Of a DNA stretch of 64,000 bases, positions 35,000-45,792 are shown piece by piece. The DNA comes from Sciurus carolinensis. Lineage: Eukaryota; Chordata; Mammalia; Rodentia; Sciuridae. Location: NCBI RefSeq assembly GCF_902686445.1, contig NC_062232.1, forward strand, positions 71,503,440-71,567,439, written 5' to 3'. The position numbers and the translations under genes are program-made. Position 1 is the stretch's first letter. Each line of letters opens with the position of its first letter. Below the pieces are notes generated by a model. That model had not been told where the DNA came from, made no database searches, and saw only the letters and a program-made list of their open reading frames with translations.

Positions 35000-37900
35000 A
35001 AAGGAGAAACCAAGTCAATTTAAAAACCAAAAATAAGACAAAATGACCAAGAATACAAACCATACCCAAAAAAGAGTGCATCCATTTATATCAAACAAAA
35101 CCTTCTCAATTCTAGGATCCAAAGAGACCACAACACACTGATTGTGGGTCACTTTAACACACCACTGTAACCATGGGATAGATATTCCAAAAAAAAAAAA
35201 AAAAAAAACAAAGAAACCATAGGACTAAATAACACAATCAATAACTAAAACATAACAGACATATATAGAATATTCCATTTTTCAATTACCAAATATGCTT
35301 CCTTCTCAGCAGCATATGAATCCTTCTCTAAAATAGACCATATGTTATGCCACAAAGGTACTCTTAGGAAATACAAAAAAAATAGAGATACTACCTTGTA
35401 TTCTATCAGATCATAGTGGAATTAAATTAGAAATCAATGATAAAATTAAAAAAAAAACAGAAACTACTATAACACCTGGAGACTAAATAATATGCTATTG
35501 AATGAAGCATGGATAACAGAAGACATCAGGGAGGAGATAAAAGAATTCTTACAGGTAAATGAGAACAATGATACAACCTATCAAAATCTCTGAGACACTA
35601 TGAAAGCAGTACTAGGAAGAAAATTCATTGCATGGGGCACATTCAAAAAACGAAAAAGAAGTCAACAACTAAATGTCTTAACATTACAATTCAAAGCCCT
35701 AGGAAAAGAAGAACAGAAGAACATCAAAAGAAGTAGATGACAGGAAATAATTAAAATAATTAAAATCAGAGTTGAAATCAATGAAAGTGAAACAAAAGAA
35801 ACAATTCAAAAAATTAACAAAGAAAAAGTTGGTTCTTTGAAAAAGTAAACAAAAGAGATAAACCCTTAGCCACACTGACAAAGAGAAGGAGAGAAAAAAT
35901 TCAAATTAGTAAAATTTGTGATGAAAAAGGAAACAACATGTAGACACCATTGAAATACATGACATAACTAGAAGAACTAGAAGCTACTTTAAAATCTGTA
36001 CACAAACAAAATGGAAAATCTTGAAGACATCGACAAAGTTTTAGAGATATATGATCCTCCCAAAGTGAATCAGGAGTACATACACAATAAAACAGATCAA
36101 TTTCAAGCAATGAAATAGAAGAAGCCATCAAAAGTCTACTAACCAAGAAAGGCCTGGGACCACATGGATTCTCAGCTGGGTTCTATAAGATCTTCAAGCA
36201 ACTTATATCAATACTCCTCAAAGTGTTCCATGAAATAGAGAAGGAGAAAACACGAACTCATTTTATGAAGCCAGTATCAGCCTGATACCCCAACCAGACA
36301 AAGACACATCAAAGAAAGAAAACTTCAGACTAATATTTCTGATGAACACAGATATAAAATCCTCAATAATATTCTGACAAATGCTGTACAAAAAGATATT
36401 AAAAAGATAGTGCACCATGATCAAGTGGGGTTCATCCCAGTGAGACAATGTGGGTTAAACATCAGGAATTCAATAAATGTAATTCTTCACATCAATGGAC
36501 TTAAGGTTAAGAATCATGTAATTATTTCAAAAGATGCAGAAAAAACATTTGATAAAATACAACACCCCTTCTTGCTCAAAACACTAGAAAAAATAGGGAT
36601 AGTAGAAACATACCTCAATATTGTAAAGGCTATCTATGCTAAGCCCATGGCCAACATCATTCTTAATGAAGAAAAACCAAAAGCATTCCCTTTAAAAATG
36701 GAACAAGACAGGGATGCCCTCTTTTACCACTTCTATTCAACATTGTCCTTGAAACTCTAGCCAGAGAAATTAGACAGACCAAAGAAATTAAAGGCATAAG
36801 AATAGGAAAAGACTCAAGTTATCAATATTTGCCAATGTCATCATTCTATAATTAGAGGATCCAAAAAACTCCACCAGAAAACTTTTAACACTAATAAATG
36901 AATTCAACAAAACAGCAGGATATAAAATCAACATGCATAAATTTAATGCATTTCTATTCATAAGTGATGAATCTTCTGAGATAGAAGTTAGAAAAACTAT
37001 TCCATTCACAATAGCCCCCCAAAAAATAAAATACTTGGGAATCAATCTAATAAGAGGTGAAAGACCTCTAAAATGAAAACTACAGAACACTAAACAAAGA
37101 AATTAAAGAAAACCTTAGAAGTTGGAAAGATCTCCCATCTTCTTTGATAGGCAGAATTAATATTGTCAAAATAGCCCAATGATGTTCCTCATAGAAATGG
37201 AAAAAGCAGTCATGAAATTCATTTGGAAGAATAAAAGACCCAGAATAACCAAAGAAATTATTAGCAGAAAGAGCAAAGCAGGTGGTATCACAATTCCAGA
37301 CCTTCAACTATACTACAGAACAATAGTAACAAAAATGGCATGGTATTGGCACCAAAATAGACAGGTAGACCAATGAAACAGAATAGAAGAAACAGAGAGA
37401 AATCCACATAAGTAAACTTATCTCATACTAGAAAAAGGTGCTAAAAACAAACAATGGAGAAATGAGAGCCTCATCAACAAATGATGCTGGCAAAATTGGA
37501 AATTCATATGCAGTCAAATGAAATTAAACTCCTAACTCTCACCCTGTACAAAACTCAACTCAAAATGGATCAAAGACTTAGGAATTAGACCTGAGACCCT
37601 TCACCAAACAGAAGAAAGAGAAAGCCCAAATCTTCATCATGTTGGTTTAGAACCAGACTTCCTTAACAAGACTTCTAAAGCACAAGAAATCAAAGCAAAA
37701 ATTTAAAAACTGGGTGGATTCAAACTAAAAAGCTTTTTCTCAGGAAAGGAAACAATTAATAATGTGAAAAGAGAACCTACAGAGTGGGAGAAAATCTTTT
37801 CCACACACAATTCAGATAGAGCACTAATCTCCAAAATTTATAAAGAACTTGAAAAACATTACACACAAAATACAAAGAATCCAATTAATAAATGGGCTAA

Positions 37901-38059
37901 GAAACTGGGCAGACACTTCACAAAATAAGATGTAGAAGTGATCAACAAATATATGCAAAAGTGCTCATCATCTCTAGTAATTAGAGACATGCAAATCAAA
38001 ACCACTCTAAGATTTCATATAACTCCAATTAGAATGGCTATTATCAAGAAGACAAATAA
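35000..38059 (+). pseudogene. L1-A ORF2 pseudogene
   Basis: Endonuclease N-terminus largely deleted: sequence jumps from the ORF1/ORF2 junction to late endonuclease at about 35060-35150. Reverse transcriptase is recognisable at 36410-36760 ('HHDQVGFIP', '[14 protein letters not shown]'). The catalytic box near 36829-36845 reads FANV in place of FADD, so both catalytic Asp residues are lost. The C-terminal region (37179-37376) is open briefly. Many stops. It continues after L1-B at 39006-39305 and after the provirus. Confidence 0.85.
38046..38059 (+). repeat. Target-site duplication of L1-B (left copy; right copy 38992-39005)
   Basis: AAGAAGACAAATAA is repeated perfectly at both edges of L1-B. 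The host L1-A sequence resumes after the right copy. Confidence 0.93.
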
Positions 38060-38110
38060 AAACTCTACATCAAGAATGCAAATAATCCAATCGACAAATG
38101 GGCTAAGGAA

Positions 38111-38704
38111 ATGAATAGACACTTCACAGAAGAAGATCTACAAGCAATCAACAAACATATGGAAAAATGTTCAACATCTCTAGTAATAAGAGAAATGCAA
38201 ATCAAAACCACCCTAAGATTCCATCTCACCCCAATTAGAATGGTGATTATCAAGAATACAAGCAACAACAGGTGTTGGCGAGGATGTGGGGAGAAAGGTA
38301 CACTCATACATTGCTGGTGGGGCTGCAAATTGGTGCAGCCACTCTGGAAAGCAGTGTGGAGATTCCTTAGAAAACTTGGAAAGGAACCACCATTTGACCC
38401 AGCTATCCCACTCCTTGGCCTATACCCAAAGGACTTAAAATCAGCATATTACAGAGATACAGCCACATCAATGTTCATAGCTGCTCAGTTCACAATAGCC
38501 AGATTGTGGAACCAACCTAGATGTCCTTCAATTGATGAATGGATAAAGAAAGTGTGGAATACAATGGAATATTACTCAGCCGTAGAGAATGATAAAATTA
38601 TGGCATTTGCAGGCAAATGGATGAAATTAGAGAATATCATGCTAAGTGAGATAAGCCAATCTCAAAAAACCAAAGGACAAATGATATCGCTAATAAGTGG
38701 ATGA
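38111..38704 (+). pseudogene. L1-B ORF2 C-terminal fragment (197 codons open)
   Basis: The open stretch encodes the C-terminal part of L1 ORF2 and ends at the normal L1 stop. It contains the Cys-rich segment (Cys in '[18 protein letters not shown]', about 38274-38330) conserved in L1 ORF2 tails, and '[17 protein letters not shown]'. No endonuclease or RT domain is present, so it cannot act alone. This is the longest open frame in the window, but it is an L1 remnant and not a host gene. Confidence 0.9.
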
Positions 38705-38726
38705 TGACACATAATGGGGGTTGGGT

Positions 38727-38760
38727 GGGGTTAGTGTTAGGGTTAGAGTTAGGGTTAGGG
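38727..38760 (+). repeat. Telomere-like TTAGGG repeats in the L1-B 3' UTR
   Basis: A short array of GGTTAG/GGGTTA units with one GAG variant occupies the purine-rich tract of the 3' UTR. The matching place of L1-D (26380-26425 complement) and L1-A (45975-46060) is G-rich but not TTAGGG. Confidence 0.85.
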
Positions 38761-39305
38761 AGGGGGGCAAGAATGGAGGAAGGAACGACTGTATAGAGGG
38801 AAAAGAGGGGTGGGAGTGGTGGGGGAGAAAGGAAAAAATAAAAGAATGAATCAAACAACATTACCCTATGTAAATTTATGATTACACAAATGGTATGCCT
38901 TTATGCCATGTACAGAGAAACAAAATATATCCCAATTGTTTACAATAAAAAATAAATAAATAAATTTTAAAAAAAAGAAAAGGAAAAAAAAAAGAAGACA
39001 AATAATAATAAATATTGGTATGGATTTGGGGGAAAAGGCACACTCATACATTGCTTGTGGAGTTCCAAATTGGTGCAACCACTCTGGAAAGCAGTGTGGA
39101 GAATTCTCAGAAAACTTGGAATGGACCCACCATTTGACAGAGCTATCCCACTCCTTGGTTTATATCCAAAGGACTTAAAATCAGCATACTATAGTGACTG
39201 AGCCACATCAATGTTTATAGCTGCTCAGTTCACAAGAGATAGATTGTGGAACCAACCAAGATGGCCTTCAATTGATGAATGGATAATGAAAGTGTGGTAT
39301 ATATA

Positions 39306-39756
39306 TGTTGGGACTTATGACACATTAACTAACTCAGGCTGACTCATTACTCCCTGGCGAGTGAGCAAGATCAAGGCTCAAAGGCGGTTTCAAAGGTTAA
39401 TGACGATAAATCAGACCACCATCAGGGACTGGTTAACAACAGTTCCACGAATGTGATCAGCTAGTGCTTGCCATATAGTCCAATGGGACTCTCACCTGCG
39501 TGAACCCCCTGTGCCTTGCTGACCTTTAAACTGGTTGGTTCCCTCCTAGCCCCCACCCTACATAAAACCTGTGTGATTTCCTCAATAAATGAGTTCCTGC
39601 TGTGACTGGTCTCCCTGACGCATCTGATTGTCCTCCGCCCGGAGGGCTAGGAGTGGGTGGTCAGTCGGCCCTACCTATCCTGGTCTGACTTTGTTGGGGA
39701 GTGTCCCCTTCCCTTGTTGCTGGTCGAGAAGAGCAAGGGGGCTTAAGACCCTGACA
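39306..39756 (+). mobile_element. 5' LTR of the plus-strand family K provirus
   Basis: 451 bp, TGTTGGGACT to CCCTGACA. TATA-like CTACATAAAACC near 39558 and AATAAATGAG near 39586. Differs from the 3' LTR at several positions in the first 75 bases. Confidence 0.92.
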
Positions 39757-39758
39757 TC

Positions 39759-39776
39759 TGGTGCCCAACGTGGGGC
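39759..39776 (+). other. Primer binding site, tRNA-Lys type
   Basis: TGGTGCCCAACGTGGGGC starts two bases after the LTR. It complements the 3' end of tRNA-Lys(CTT) with one mismatch as I recall that tRNA, the class used by HERV-K-type betaretroviruses. Confidence 0.85.
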
Positions 39777-39857
39777 CCCTCAAGGCTGATTCACAGCCAA
39801 AGCAAAGAGGCAGCTTAGAAACTGAAAGTACCGGCAAATCTGGCCAAGCAAGTTCCG

Positions 39858-39864
39858 AGGTAAG
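39858..39864 (+). promoter_or_regulatory. Candidate major splice donor in the leader
   Basis: AG/GTAAG matches the consensus donor and sits between the primer site and the gag start, where retroviral leaders keep their main donor. Confidence 0.55.
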
Positions 39865-39879
39865 GGCATCCCTGAAAAG

Positions 39880-40500
39880 ATGGGGCAAACACACACCACA
39901 CATGGTGACCCTGCGCTCTCAGCTCTTAGACTCATGCTGAAGAGTAGGGGCTTGAGTCGTATGATACACAGGCAGAAAAAGCCTGGGACAACTTTACTCA
40001 GGTGGCCCCTTGGTTTCCTGCCATTAATCTTTTTGACTGGTCCACATGGGATCGTGTAGAACAACTTGTTAGGAAGAGGGAAATCAATTTAGGGGAGGTT
40101 CCCCCATTAGGAGTCTGCCCTACATTATCCGCCCTTAAGGCCTGCTTCTCTCCAAGACCTGCCAAAGGGGGCTCCAAGTTTCTCCCCAAAGAGCTGCCAC
40201 CTAAAGAACTGCTGGCTCCTCCCTTTGCACCTCCTTCCAGAAACTTGCCACATAGTAAACAATGTTGGGAGACCTTTAATGAGGAGCCCAATCCATCTGC
40301 GTCCGCTTCTCCCATGGTTGAGGAACCACGAGGGCAGCCAGCCTCTACACATAGCGAAGGCCCACTATCGCCCTGGGGAGGCTCATTGCCGCCATCTTGT
40401 ATTCTGGAACCACATCATACTCCAATAAAAACCCTCTCCCTCCTTCTTCCGGAAAATCTTTCCAGTGGTCATTTTATGATACTGGGCAAGAACTGACAGA
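39880..40500 (+). pseudogene. gag: gag pseudogene, matrix region (betaretrovirus-like)
   Basis: Gag is the structural polyprotein of the particle. The first ATG gives MGQTHTTH, with the Gly-2 needed for N-myristoylation, then a Leu-rich helix and a 'LKSRGLS' stretch as in betaretroviral matrix. The frame then moves: the continuation is in the frame of 40002-40496, where 'PWFPAINLFDWSTWDRV' and 'LGEVPPLGVCPTLSALKAC' follow, the usual second half of matrix, and then Pro-rich sequence. No capsid major homology region or zinc knuckles are seen. The frameshift near 39960-40000 and the missing capsid make it non-functional. Confidence 0.8.
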
Positions 40501-40930
40501 CTCTAACCTCCCCCCTCCCTGTATGGCCTTCCTGGTAAATGTTAAAATATTACTTTGGGAAGGAATGACTACTGATCACAAATTGGCCTGTGCAGGGATG
40601 AAAGATCGCTCCATGGGAAGGTGGATTGTTGCTAACAAAGATATTGGCACACAGCTTCCACAAGGGAGCGGACAGATGGAAAGGGATTCCTTATCTTCAA
40701 GTCTCTTCTTTCTTGCGCTTCTCTGCTCTTCCTGCAAACTCGAATGCCTCCTTCATCACCCCCTCTTAATCCTGTCTCCTCCTCCAACTTCGACTCAGCT
40801 GGTTCTGCTTCCATTCCCTGGCCCAGCCCACCTAGTCCTCCTGCCACGAGGTCTCACATATGCCGGTGTGGAGGGAGTAAACAGATCAACCATCAGTGGC
40901 ATGCCCCAGTAAGGAGTATGATATAATAGC
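40500..40930 (+). pseudogene. Degraded Pro-rich coding remnant shared by both family K proviruses
   Basis: 40740-40926 encodes a Pro/Ser-rich stretch ('PWPSPPSPPATRS') in an open frame of about 60 codons. The same stretch is on the minus strand at 49936-50190 in the other provirus, with the Pro-rich words conserved. It may be the gag inner Pro-rich domain or the remnant after a large deletion that removed capsid and pol. I do not recognise the downstream words. Confidence 0.5.
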
Positions 40931-43060
40931 CCCATTCCCCACAAGTAGTGGGAGATAATTGTTTCACAATTTTTTGCATCCAAACCTGAATTGATTACTA
41001 ACCAGGGATAAGGGTTAAAATGCTCTAGGCATCCAGTTTCTGCTAAAACCTGTCAGCTCCTTCCAGATCTCAGTCAAGGTTTACATTGAAATGTAAATAG
41101 AGGAAGCCAGAAGACTCAGTAGGAGACCCATCTCAAACCCAAGGGGGGGAAAAAAAAAAGGGAGAGTAAAAAGAGTCTTACCTGAAATCCAGCAAAAGTA
41201 AATTTTATGGTGCTTTACTAAGGTAATTAACAGCGGTATCATTTTTCCAGGACTCTTGTTTTTCTGAATTCTACATTTTTTTTGAGCTCATGACTTTTTT
41301 GATCAGTTCTATTTTTTTATTCAACTAGTTTTTGAACATCTGTTACATTGCAATGGAGAGTCACCTATAAAGTTACAAGGCCTTTGATTTTGTGTTATTT
41401 GTATGTCCTGCTGTCTGATGTCATGTTTTGTCTGTATCAAAACTGAGCACTCCTAAAATTAAAATTTAAAAATGGATCCAGATACTTTTAATTCATGTGA
41501 TTTAAAAAGGTTCAATTTAAATTGGGTAAAGTAATAAAAGTAAAATGCCTTCAAAAATAATTTGCAAATCTATAGGTGGTCAAACTAATAAAATATTGAT
41601 GTTAATAAAATGTCTAATATCAATTGTTTCTAGGACTTTTCAACAGGAAAGAGATGGCAAATACTGTTCAGGACACTTGTCTAATATCTAGTTTTTTTTT
41701 TTGTTTTAGAAAAATAAGTGAATGAGAGTTAACATGTATGGGATTACTCAAATATCTTTGTAGCGACATCTAATGAATTTACAAAGTTAAAATGCTAATT
41801 GTTAAATAACATCGAGTACTCCTAACTCCTTAAATTCCATGGGGTAACATACTTAAACATTATTGGTGATTTCATAGGTTGGTAAATAAAAAGGGTTTAC
41901 AAATACTTTGTGTCCTCACTAAACTAAAAACAAATTTACTAAGAGTTATGTCCTAACAAGTGCAATTCTATATACAAAAGGTCCCAAAAGTTTCAACTGT
42001 GTTTCAATTAGAGTACTATAAATAACAAAATATTTAATCTTATTAAAATAGAGTAATTTATCTAAATTCAGTAATTTCTTAAGAGTTATTTCAGAATGTG
42101 AACAAAAAGGGGTCAACAGATAGGAAAGAGAAAATAAAAGGTTCTGGGTATGGAAATATATTTAGTAAAAGGGAAAAGGAAATGTTTCTGGGTAAGAAAG
42201 TGCTTGTGTGATGAAATACATGAGGGTCTAAGTAAGTGCTAAGATAGTCTATGTAAGTAAAGGGCAAATTTCAACAAGTTTGCATGTTATAAGTTGGTTG
42301 TATGTATGTGAAACAATTAAAGCTATTTAAGGTTTTTCCTAAGGTGAAAGAGTAATGTTCTAATATAAACCAAAGTTTCATCTATATGGTAAAACATGGT
42401 AAAATGACAAGGATTTCCTAGAAACACTAATTTACTCTTAACTTTGTGTCTATTAAGTTTTATTCTTTAGAACAATTAGTCTTAAAAATTGGGGTATACA
42501 ATTATGGTTAAGCAACAGTTAAAGTATTGTACTATGTTACAGAGTCTAAATTTTTCTTTAAAAACTAAATTTGGTAAGATAAGTGTCAAGGTATTTGTGA
42601 AATGGTCACTCTCTGTATATTAAATGTGTTCATATTTTCCAGGTATACAAGTTTTTAAAACAGGAAATTTATCAAGCTGCTATTCTTCAAATTAAACTTG
42701 TCTGTAATGGTAATTTTAAACTTATAAAGAGTAAATTTTATTGGAGATTTATTTCTATCATTTAATGTTCTATTATAGGACCTGTTACCAATAGGGCATA
42801 TGTAAAATTTGTTACTTCCTACACTGAGATAAAGAATTTTAAATGTAAATGTATTTCTAAACATTAGAGCCTGATTTCTTTAAAGATTAATATTGTGAAA
42901 CACGAAAGCATTTTGCCACTTTGTCACAAAAAGGAAAGTTAAAAGCTCTCTCAGCCTTAATTCATGTTTTAGATATAATGTTAAATTGTGTTAACTAGTG
43001 TAGATATAGACTCAGGAATCAATATATGTAAACTTCTTAAAATGACATTTAAGAAAGAAG
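40931..43060 (+). other. AT-rich non-coding interior of family K, shared with the minus copy
   Basis: About 2.1 kb with no open frame. It aligns along its length with 48655-49920 on the minus strand (shorter there by indels), for example ATTAACAGCGGTATCATT at about 41228 against 49637, and GACTCAGGAATCAATATATG at about 43010. Conservation of a frame-less interior in two separate insertions shows it was part of the transposing element, as in ETn or VL30-type non-autonomous retroelements. Confidence 0.75.
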
Positions 43061-44812
43061 CAAAGATCATCATCAGAATTAGAACACTTAAGATTTGTAA
43101 AGAGCCACGCCTTACCTGAGATAAGGCTCTGCCTTACACCTTACTGCATATTAGAACAGCTCCAAAGTAAGTCAGACTTCAGCTTATTTAAAGTTATAGT
43201 CAAAAAATTGGTTTTTGTTGTAAAATTACTATGATCTCAAACAGGGGATATAATGTATATCTCAGCCAAAATTTAAGATAAGTATTATACAGGTTGAATA
43301 TACAGTTTTACTCTTGCTAATTTCATTTTGTAAAACTGTTACCTGTTAATGTTTTGCAGAAGTAGCTGCTTCCAGAACACACAAACTAGGTACCTTGTGA
43401 TAATAAACCATCACCTATAGAACAGATAGTGGTAACTTCCAGTACTAATAGAGATAATGTAAACCCCAATTAGATAAAAGGGGGTAAATAACTGTAAAGT
43501 CATAGACATTGAAGTTAAAACCCAGTACTCTTATTTTATGACTGATGAGACTGACTTGCTTGATGGTTAAGATCAAACTTAGAGATTGAGATTAAATACA
43601 GAGGCCAAAAAAAAAAAAAAAAACAGTATCTTGCCCTCAAAGTTAGCCTGAACCCAAGGAATAAGAGAACTTCTCTAAGGAGCTTTGCAACTCTGGGACA
43701 CACAATCTCCTGATCAAGGAGATTGATGAGGTCACTACAGGATGAAAAGCCAGTGCACCTGCTGCAGAGGAGGGTCATGGAAAGGGGAGACAACCCTGAT
43801 GCTTCCAAAAGAAGCCACCTCATTGAGGATACCCTGCCTAGCCTATGGCATTGGTGGAGCTAAGAAGCTGCTCTTAAGTTGTATACAAGTGACCCCTGTG
43901 GGAACTCAGCTGACTCTTTATCAAAACAGGAACAGGTCAGTTTGACCAGCTTGATCTTAGACACCCAGAAAAACAGATAAAACCAAAATATAGCCATTCT
44001 TGAGCATTTAAAAGAAATAATAGTTAAATATAACTTAAGATGTACACTCATGTTAACCCACTAGAATAAAGACTGGAAGCTACAAATGAAAGATTCTTAG
44101 GCAAATGTGCCTGATAACCATCAAGAGAAATTGCCATAGTCAGAAGTTTTTTGTCAGTTTAAGGTCTACAGACATAGGTAGACTTAATCTATGTTTGCTA
44201 GTATGATTATCTGACCCTAAGTAACAGAATTATAGAGATCTCTACTAAATGTTGTGTTTACATTCCTGATAACCTGGACAATGTCAAAGTTCCCAAATAA
44301 AGGCCTTGTTCTCTCCAGCCTTTGCTAGGCCTTGTTATGGGAACAACTTCTCAGTTCTTCCACCCCCTGGTGAGGAATTATTGACTTCTGTTATCTTTAT
44401 GATATTCATTGGCATGTGCCAGATACTGCAACATTTACTTTCTACTAATCTCATTTCAGTACTCTTGTCTTCTTGTTCTTCTATCATAGAAGCACCCACC
44501 TCCAGATGACTGTACAACCTGCTCTTCCCCAACCAGACTTCCCCAAATTGGACACCTCGTTTGACCCAATTTTTAAAAAGGAACTCCAAACTGCTTGCGC
44601 CTCACTGCCCCCTTCCAGCTTAGAAGCAGCCAGTACGATCAGTGCCCCCTTTTCCTTACAGCAATTAGGAGGTCCTAAAGCAAAAGGAGGGAATGAAGCC
44701 AGAATTCAGGACAGGTAGTTAATGTAGAAATAGGGGATCAGGTCAAATCAAGAAAATGAAGCCATGAAGCCATCTGGCTCTGGAAGTTGGAGATTGTTCC
44801 TGAAGAATGGAA
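43060..44812 (+). mobile_element. Foreign retroviral 3' internal segment inside the provirus
   Basis: At about 43058 the match to the minus-strand provirus stops within GACATTTAAGAAAGA. The following sequence, up to the family C3 LTR, has no counterpart there. It has a poly-A run (43606-43623), a pyrimidine-rich area near 44450 and an 81-codon Pro-rich frame (44473-44718). The purine-rich GAAGAATGGAA just before the LTR resembles a polypurine tract. I read it as the 3' internal end of another ERV. Family not recognised. Confidence 0.55.
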
Positions 44813-45119
44813 TGTCAAGGATCTCCAGAGCCCATTGATTACCAAATTTACCTGCCTTTATCAAGGACTGCAAGCATGGACCTGCTAATTAATGCCCCCT
44901 GGACCCTTATCTGCCTGAATCACCATGGCCCATGGCTTCTCACTTTATGCTAAACCAGGCCTAGTCACATAGGCAGGAAGGAGAGATAAGGGGGGAGAGA
45001 ACTGGAGAACAAAAGAGACTTTAACCTATAAAAGATGTAGGGTGCACTCACTTCCTGGGACTTTAGAACATCAGCCATGGGCCCATTCTTCCTGCCGGGA
45101 GAAGTCTGTATTATTACCT
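44813..45119 (+). mobile_element. Family C3 LTR fragment inside the family K provirus
   Basis: TGTCAAGGATCTCCAGAG to about GTATTATTACCTTT matches the first ~300 bases of the minus-strand LTR at 8589-8951, including the TATA-like CCTATAAAAGATG near 45028. It breaks off before the polyadenylation signal, and family K sequence (CTCTCCCATAAGCCCTGC) resumes at once. Confidence 0.8.
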
Positions 45120-45340
45120 TTCTCTCCCATAAGCCCTGCTCCTCCTGAGGGGCCCACCTGAAGTGCTAAGGTGGTAGTCAATGACAGGTAAGATCCTCAG
45201 AAGAGGAAAACCTAAGACAGGCACACCTTTGAGTAAGGCAGACCCCCAAACTGCTAGGGTGATGTTCCATGACAGGTAAGACCTTCCCAGGGGCAACCTA
45301 AGACAGACACACTCTTAATATAAAACAAAAAAGGGGGATA
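45120..45340 (+). other. Family K 3' untranslated end and polypurine tract
   Basis: Matches 47843-48065 (minus). Two partial repeats carry the core GACAGGTAAGA(T/C)C (about 45183 and 45273). The polypurine tract AAAAAAGGGGG (45328-45338) lies just before the 3' LTR and would prime plus-strand synthesis. Confidence 0.8.
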
Positions 45341-45789
45341 TGTTGGGACTAATGACACATTAACTAGCTCAGGCTGACTCCTTACTCCCTGGCAAGTGAG
45401 CAAGATAAAAGCTCAAAGGTGGTTTCAAAAGTTAATGACGATAAATCAGACCACCATCAGGGATTGGTTAACAACATTTCCGCGAACGTGATCAGCTCGT
45501 GTTTGCCATATAATCCTGTGGGACTCTCATCTGCATGAACTCCCTGTGCCTTGCTGACATTTAAACTGATTGGTTCCCGCCTAGCCCCCACCCTACAGAA
45601 AAGCTGTGTGATTTCCTCAATAAACAAGTTCCTGCTGTGACTGGTCTCCCTGATGCGTCTGATTGTTCTCTGCCTGGAGGGCTGGGAGCGGGCAGTCAGT
45701 TGGCCCTACCTATCCCGGTCTGATCTTGTTGGGGAGTGTACCCTTCCCTTGTTGCTGGTCGAGAAGAGAAGGGGGCTTAAGACCCTGAC
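45341..45789 (+). mobile_element. 3' LTR of the plus-strand family K provirus
   Basis: 449 bp, TGTTGGGACTAATGACAC to GACCCTGAC; the final A is missing and the next bases are CGAGATGAATGG of L1 type. Roughly 10% different from the 5' LTR over the first 75 bases by eye. Confidence 0.9.
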
Positions 45790-45792
45790 CGA

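Larger units (their letters stand above)
38060..38991 (+). mobile_element. 5'-truncated young L1 (L1-B) inside L1-A
   Basis: A 932-bp 3' fragment of an L1 in the same orientation as its host. It repeats L1-A sequence from about 37870 onward, carries the ORF2 end and a purine-rich 3' UTR and ends in a long A-rich tail, between perfect 14-bp target duplications. Its ORF2 tail is still open, so it is younger than L1-A. Confidence 0.92.
39306..45789 (+). mobile_element. Mosaic ERVK-class provirus (family K), plus strand
   Basis: 5' LTR 39306-39756, Lys-tRNA primer site, splice donor, broken gag, an AT-rich non-coding interior, about 2 kb from an unrelated retrovirus (about 43060-45119), a native 3' end with polypurine tract, and a 3' LTR (45341-45789). 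There is no recognisable protease, polymerase or complete envelope, so it is non-autonomous. It lies in the 3' part of L1-A. The expected 6-bp duplication (TATATA, 39300-39305) is separated from the 3' LTR by a 27-bp extra patch. Confidence 0.88.

Noticed and set aside
38111..38704. 197-codon open frame with a Cys-rich motif as a possible new gene
   Set aside because: It is the C-terminal end of L1 ORF2 inside an L1 copy with 14-bp target duplications.
38727..38760. Interstitial telomere or chromosome end
   Set aside because: Only about five units, inside the 3' UTR of an L1 between L1 target duplications. Not a chromosome end or fusion point.
40002..40496. 164-codon frame as a stand-alone Pro-rich protein
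   Set aside because: Its start is the frame-shifted continuation of retroviral matrix and it lies behind a primer site and LTR. It is part of the gag fossil.
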